Source of the DNA: Rhizobiaceae bacterium
GTDB taxonomy: Bacteria > Pseudomonadota > Alphaproteobacteria > Rhizobiales > Rhizobiaceae
NCBI GenBank assembly: GCA_023953845.1
Contig: JAMLJC010000001.1
Span: forward strand, 2,046,001-2,110,000
DNA: 64,000 bases
Direction: 5' to 3'
The notes under the pieces were generated by a model. That model did not search any database. It saw only the letters and a program-made list of their open reading frames with translations, and was not told where the DNA came from. The translations under genes and the position numbers were made by a program. Shown one piece after another: positions 59,825 to 64,000 of the stretch (positions within the stretch are counted from its first letter, which is position 1; each line of letters begins with the position of its first letter).

Positions 59825-62800
59825 CGTCGGCACAAGCCCTCGAAGCCACAATCTCCGCACCCCGCCCGGCCGCGAAGGCCTCGGCGCTGGACGAACGCTA
59901 CGCGCTGGAGCGCGGGCGCATCCTCGTTTCCGGCACGCAGGCGCTGGTGAGGCTGATGATGGTGCAGCGTCAGCGCGATCTCGCCGCCGGGCTCAACACC
60001 GCCGGCTATGTATCCGGCTATCGCGGCTCGCCGCTCGCCGGCTTCGACCGCGAGGCCGAGCGTGCGAAAAAATATCTGAAGGCGAACCACATCGTCTTCC
60101 AGCCGGGCCTCAACGAGGACATGGCGGCGACCGCGGTGTGGGGCACGCAGCAGGTCGGCATATTCCCCGGCGCGCGCTATGACGGCGTCTTCTCCATGTG
60201 GTACGGCAAGGGGCCGGGCGTCGACCGCAGCATGGATGTCATCCGCCATGCCAACGCCGTCGGCACGGGCCGGCATGGCGGCGTGCTGCTTCTGGTCGGC
60301 GACGATCACGCCGCCGTCTCCTCGACTTTGCCGCACCAGAGCGAGCACAATCTGATCTCCGCCATGGTGCCGCTGCTGTCGCCGGCCGGCATCGGCGAAT
60401 ATATCGACTACGGCCTGCTCGGCTGGGCGCTCAGCCGCTATTCCGGCGCGTGGGCAGGCTTCAAGTGCCAGACGGAGATCGTCGAATGCTCGGCCACGGT
60501 CGACCTCGATCCCGACCGGCTCGCCATCGTCACGCCGGACATCGCCTTGCCGGCGGACGGCCTGTCCATGCGCTGGCCGGACGGATCGCATGCCATGGAG
60601 CGGCGGCTGGAAGCAAAGATGCAGGCGGTGCAGGCTTTCGCCCGCGCCAACCGTCTGGATCGCGAGGTGTGGCCTTCACCCTCCGCCCGTCTCGGCATCG
60701 TCTCCACCGGCAAATCCTGGCTCGACCTCAAGGGCGCGCTGTCCCTGCTCGGCATCGACGAACGCGAGGCGGAAAAACTCGGCCTGAAGCTCTACAAGGT
60801 CGGCATGGTCTGGCCGCTGGAGCCGGAAGGTCTGCGCGATTTCGCCAAGGGGCTGGAAGAGCTTCTGGTGGTGGAGGAGAAGCGCCCGGTCATCGAGGAG
60901 CAGGTCAAGTCGCAGCTCTTCAACATGCCGGCGGACCGCCGGCCGCGGGTGAGCGGCAAGGCCGACACGCGCGGCGCGCCGCTTCTGACGGCGCTCGGCG
61001 AGCTCGGCCCGCTCGCCATTGCCCGCGCCATCCTCGCATGGCTGGGCGACAGGGCGCCGCATCTCGCCGCGCGCGGGGAACTCGTTTCGAGGCTCGGCGC
61101 TCCCGTTCCCGCCGAGCCCGGCCTGCTGACGCGCGAGCCCTATTTCTGCTCGGGCTGCCCGCACTCGACCTCCACCGTCCTGCCCAAGGGCAGCCGCGCG
61201 TCCACCGGCATCGGCTGCCACATGATGGTGGTGGGCATGGAGCGCGACACCGCCACCTTCACCCAGATGGGCGGCGAAGGCGGCTCGTGGATCGGGCTTT
61301 CGCCCTTTACCGACGAGAAGCACATCTTCGTCAATATGGGCGACGGCACCTATTTCCATTCCGGCCTGCTCGCCATCCGCGCCGCCATCGCGGCGAAGGT
61401 CAACGCCACCTACAAGATCCTCTTCAACGACGCGGTCGCCATGACCGGCGGCCAGCGGCATGACGGAGAGCTTTCCGTACCGCTGATCGTCGGTCAGGTG
61501 CTGGCCGAGGGCGCGCAGCGCGTCGCCGTCGTATCGGAACGGCCGGAGCTGCTGGAAGGCCTGTTGCCGCGTGAGGTCCACATACGTCACCGCGACGAGC
61601 TCGACGCCGTGCAGCGCGAGCTGCGCGAGGTCGAAGGCGTCACCGTGCTGATCTACGATCAGGTCTGCGCCGCCGAGAAGCGCCGACGCCGAAAGCGCGG
61701 CGCCTATCCCGTCTCGCCGAAGCGCGCCTTCATCAACGAACTGGTCTGCGAGGGCTGCGGCGATTGCTCGGCCGTCTCCAACTGCATCTCGGTCGAGCCG
61801 CGCGAGACCGAGTTCGGCCGCAAGCGCGCCATCAACCAGTCGAGCTGCAACACCGACCTGTCATGCACAAAGGGGTTTTGCCCGAGCTTCCTCACCATCG
61901 AGGGCGGCGGCCTGCGCAAGCCGCGCGCCAGAGCCGGAGCCGGGGCCGATGCGGCGCTCGACAAGCCGGCGCTCCCGGCTCTTGGCGACCAACCCTACGG
62001 CATGCTGCTCACCGGCATCGGCGGCACGGGCGTCATCACCGTCAGCGCGATCCTGTCGCAGGCCGCGCATCTCGACGGACTGTCGCTGGTGACGCTCGAC
62101 CAGACCGGCCTTGCCCAGAAGAACGGCGCGGTCGTCTCGCATATCCGCCTCGCCCGCGCGCCGGAGACCATCAGCGCCGCGCGCATCGGCCCCGGCGAGG
62201 CCGACCTCGTTCTCGGCTTCGATCTCGTGGTGGCTGCCTCGCAGGCCGCGATCGCGACCTTCGCCAGGGAGCGCACAAAAGCGGTGGTGGACGATCACTT
62301 CGCGCCGACCGCCTCCTTCGTGAAGGACACCACCATCGATTTCCGTGAAAGCGCGACGTTGCGCCGGCTCCGCAATGCCGGAGCGCAGGGCGCGGTCACG
62401 ACGCTGCCGGCCACAAAGCTCGCCACCGCGCTGTTCGGCGACAGCATCGCCGCCAACATGTTCCTGCTCGGCCATGCCTGGCAGAAGGGGCTGGTGCCGA
62501 TCAGCCGCGCGGCGCTCGAAAAGGCAATCGAGCTGAATGGCGCCGGCGTCGCGATGAACAGCGCGGCCTTCGCCTGGGGGCGTCTTTCGGCCGTCGATCC
62601 TGATGCGGTGCAGAGGCAGGCTGGATTTGTCGAGCCGGCCGCCGGGGAAAAGACGCTGGACGAGATCGTCGCGCATCGCTCCGATTTCCTCACTGCCTAT
62701 CAGGATGAAGCCTACGCTGCGCGTTATCGCGCGCTGGTTGAAAAGGCCCGGCAGGTCGAGGCGCGCGTCGCGCCCGGCGAACAGGCCTTCGCCAAGGCGG

Positions 62801-63309
62801 TCGCGAAGGCGGCGTTCAGGCTGATGGCCTACAAGGACGAATACGAGGTGGCGCGGCTCCATCTCGATCCCGCCATGCGCCAAAAGCTCGCCGAGCAGTT
62901 CGAGGGCGGCTACAAGCTGAAGTACAATCTCGCGCCGCCCATGCTGACCCGCATCGATCCGCGCACTGGCCATCCGGCCAAGATCGCCCTCGGCCGCTGG
63001 ATCGAGCCGGCCTTCTGGATGCTGACGAAATTGAAGGGCCTGCGCGGCACGCGCTTCGATCCGTTCGGCCGCACCGCCGAGCGCAGAATGGAGCGTCAGT
63101 TGATCGAGGATTATTTCGCGCTGGTCGAGAAACTGACGGCCCGCCTGTCGCGGGAGAGCATTGCCACGGCGGTCCAGCTGGCCAGCCTGCCCGAGGAAAT
63201 CCGCGGCTACGGCCATGTGAAGCTCGCCGCTGTCGAGCGATTCGAAAAACGGAAGGCGGACCTTCTGAACGCACTCGGCTCATCCGAGCCGGTCGGCAAG
63301 GCCGCCTGA
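59821..63309 (+). CDS. Indolepyruvate ferredoxin oxidoreductase, fused IorA-IorB type
   Basis: A 1162-residue fused enzyme. The N-terminal pyruvate-oxidoreductase-like part has GTQALVRLMMVQ and GYVSGYRGSPL; the TPP part has FCSGCPHSTST and NMGDGTYFHSG with a following Asn. The [4Fe-4S] cysteines are in VCEGCGDCSAVSNC and SCNTDLSCTKGFCPS. The C-terminal gamma-like part starts near GYGMLLTGIGGTGVIT. This class decarboxylates aryl-pyruvates (indolepyruvate, phenylpyruvate) to arylacetyl-CoA with ferredoxin. Full length for the proteobacterial form. Coupled to the hydroxyacid dehydrogenase gene. Confidence 0.9.
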   Translation: MTSAQALEATISAPRPAAKASALDERYALERGRILVSGTQALVRLMMVQRQRDLAAGLNTAGYVSGYRGSPLAGFDREAERAKKYLKANHIVFQPGLNEDMAATAVWGTQQVGIFPGARYDGVFSMWYGKGPGVDRSMDVIRHANAVGTGRHGGVLLLVGDDHAAVSSTLPHQSEHNLISAMVPLLSPAGIGEYIDYGLLGWALSRYSGAWAGFKCQTEIVECSATVDLDPDRLAIVTPDIALPADGLSMRWPDGSHAMERRLEAKMQAVQAFARANRLDREVWPSPSARLGIVSTGKSWLDLKGALSLLGIDEREAEKLGLKLYKVGMVWPLEPEGLRDFAKGLEELLVVEEKRPVIEEQVKSQLFNMPADRRPRVSGKADTRGAPLLTALGELGPLAIARAILAWLGDRAPHLAARGELVSRLGAPVPAEPGLLTREPYFCSGCPHSTSTVLPKGSRASTGIGCHMMVVGMERDTATFTQMGGEGGSWIGLSPFTDEKHIFVNMGDGTYFHSGLLAIRAAIAAKVNATYKILFNDAVAMTGGQRHDGELSVPLIVGQVLAEGAQRVAVVSERPELLEGLLPREVHIRHRDELDAVQRELREVEGVTVLIYDQVCAAEKRRRRKRGAYPVSPKRAFINELVCEGCGDCSAVSNCISVEPRETEFGRKRAINQSSCNTDLSCTKGFCPSFLTIEGGGLRKPRARAGAGADAALDKPALPALGDQPYGMLLTGIGGTGVITVSAILSQAAHLDGLSLVTLDQTGLAQKNGAVVSHIRLARAPETISAARIGPGEADLVLGFDLVVAASQAAIATFARERTKAVVDDHFAPTASFVKDTTIDFRESATLRRLRNAGAQGAVTTLPATKLATALFGDSIAANMFLLGHAWQKGLVPISRAALEKAIELNGAGVAMNSAAFAWGRLSAVDPDAVQRQAGFVEPAAGEKTLDEIVAHRSDFLTAYQDEAYAARYRALVEKARQVEARVAPGEQAFAKAVAKAAFRLMAYKDEYEVARLHLDPAMRQKLAEQFEGGYKLKYNLAPPMLTRIDPRTGHPAKIALGRWIEPAFWMLTKLKGLRGTRFDPFGRTAERRMERQLIEDYFALVEKLTARLSRESIATAVQLASLPEEIRGYGHVKLAAVERFEKRKADLLNALGSSEPVGKAA

Positions 63310-63392
63310 GCGAACTGCGCTGGAGCGAAAGGCATTCATCGCAGCGCGACCGGACTCCGTCCGGCCGCCCGGACGAACTGTCGCGCGTCAGC

Positions 63393-63428
63393 TTGACTGA
63401 CGCTGACCTGCTGCTAACATGTCAGTCA
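63393..63428 (+). promoter_or_regulatory. Promoter bracketed by inverted repeat before the DapA-family gene
   Basis: TGACTGAC (63394-63401) and GTCAGTCA (63421-63428) form a perfect 8-bp inverted repeat with 19 bp between. The -35 TTGACT (63393-63398), a 16-nt spacer and -10 TAACAT (63415-63420) fall within it. A regulator bound to both arms would block the promoter. The regulator is not in the window or not recognisable. Confidence 0.5.
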
Positions 63429-63448
63429 TAGTTTCAGATGGATATGTG

Positions 63449-64000
63449 ATGCCCAGGAAGCAGATTTTCGGCCTGTCCGCGGCGTTGGTGACGCCTTTCC
63501 GCGCCGATGGCGGCATCGATCTGGAGCGGCTGGTATCCCATGCGCGTCAGGTGCTGGCCGATGGCTGCGATTCGGTGACGGTTTTCGGCACCACCGGCGA
63601 GGGCTACGGCATCAGTCTTTCGGAAAGGGCTGCGATGCTCGGGGCGCTGGCCGGCAACGGCATCGACCCGGCGCGTAGCTATGCGGGCGTGTCGGCGGCG
63701 CCGATGGATGACGCCGTGGCGCAGGCCCGCCTCGCGCTCGACGCCGGCGTGCGCGGTCTTCTCTTCGCGCCGCCCTTCTACCTCAAGGGCGTCGAGGACG
63801 AAGGGCTCTACGCCTGGTTCTCCAGGGTCATCGAGCGCATCGGACCGGCGGCGCGCGGCATCATCCTCTATCACATCCCCGGTCAGACGGCGGTCTCGCT
63901 TTCGGTCGATCTGGTCGGCCGCCTCAAGGCGGCGTTTCCGGGCGTGATCGCCGGGGTGAAGGATTCTTCCGGCAAGTGGGAGGATGCGGAGGCTTTCCTC
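63449..64000 (+). CDS. Dihydrodipicolinate synthase (DapA) family protein, 3' end outside window
   Basis: The frame runs open from ATG at 63449 to the right edge, 184 codons. N-terminus KQIFGLSAALVTPFRADGG, then FGTTGEGYGISLSERAAM (the TTGE motif), LLFAPPFYLKG, IILYHIPGQTAVSLS (the Tyr of the active site) and the Schiff-base lysine in GVIAGVKDSSG. This is the NAL/DapA class I aldolase family. The GTTGEG variant is found in many catabolic members (keto-deoxy acid aldolases or dehydratases) as well as DapA. Since dapB lies 24 kb away and a regulated promoter precedes this gene, a catabolic role is more likely. Confidence 0.85.
   Translation, partial: MPRKQIFGLSAALVTPFRADGGIDLERLVSHARQVLADGCDSVTVFGTTGEGYGISLSERAAMLGALAGNGIDPARSYAGVSAAPMDDAVAQARLALDAGVRGLLFAPPFYLKGVEDEGLYAWFSRVIERIGPAARGIILYHIPGQTAVSLSVDLVGRLKAAFPGVIAGVKDSSGKWEDAEAFL

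Overview
The window is a GC-rich, densely coding stretch of an alphaproteobacterial chromosome. A Rhizobiales genome of the Mesorhizobium/Aminobacter/Phyllobacteriaceae type fits best. The grounds are the HisKA_2-type histidine kinase, the DUF3175 and proline-rich small proteins, the glk / MsbA-like ABC / dapB / gpmA gene order, the many solute-binding-protein ABC transporters, and short palindromic intergenic repeats of the rhizobial kind. There is no rRNA, prophage, CRISPR array or intact insertion sequence. There is one tRNA, tRNA-Leu(CAG).

Layout. 1-1.4 kb: the end of a sensor kinase and two small conserved genes. 1.5-7.2 kb: a YtcJ-type amidohydrolase followed by a complete polyamine-type ABC transporter. 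7.2-14 kb (minus): nagA and an amino-sugar kinase, then a deoC / unknown gene / two-domain aldehyde dehydrogenase (ALDH16-like) / FAH-family hydrolase run. The unknown gene has foreign-looking codon use. A 270-bp MITE-like element lies upstream of deoC. 14.4-15.7 kb: doxX and fpr. 16-22.5 kb (minus): a tightly coupled five-gene operon (FAD subunit, fused 2Fe-2S/molybdopterin hydroxylase, 6-hydroxynicotinate-reductase-like Fe-S protein, UPF0280 protein, MarR regulator). It has a clear sigma70-type promoter overlapped by a palindrome and stands divergent to nicotinamidase pncA. 23.4-27.8 kb: gshB and a GtrA / GT2 / GT-C lipid-linked sugar cassette. 27.9-32.7 kb: a GGDEF-EAL protein and a De Ley-Doudoroff-type operon (SDR, dgoK, dgoA) ending in an ATP-grasp enzyme. 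32.7-40.3 kb: cell-wall and core genes (rlpA-like, mepA, glk, ABC exporter, dapB, EVE, gpmA). 40.6-46 kb: tRNA-Leu, a metallophosphoesterase / Ser-Thr kinase-USP pair, and a nucleoside hydrolase / TetR / aminotransferase operon behind a perfect 16-bp palindrome. 46-52.7 kb: two ABC importers. 52.8-63.3 kb: a FadR-type regulator with a feruloyl-CoA-synthetase-like ligase, enoyl-CoA hydratase, AcuI-like reductase, the second MITE copy, and a second FadR-type regulator divergent from a D-2-hydroxyacid dehydrogenase / indolepyruvate ferredoxin oxidoreductase pair. The right edge cuts a DapA-family gene.

Biological theme: an oligotroph's catabolic toolbox, in which each pathway is a small operon with its own regulator. 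Two modules deserve follow-up. One is the MarR-controlled N-heteroaromatic (nicotinate-like) hydroxylase/reductase operon beside pncA. The other is the FadR-controlled hydroxyacid-to-2-oxoacid-to-acyl-CoA module at 58-63 kb. The two 270-bp elements are about 95% identical, lie in the same orientation and end in CTAG; they are the clearest mobile DNA in the window.
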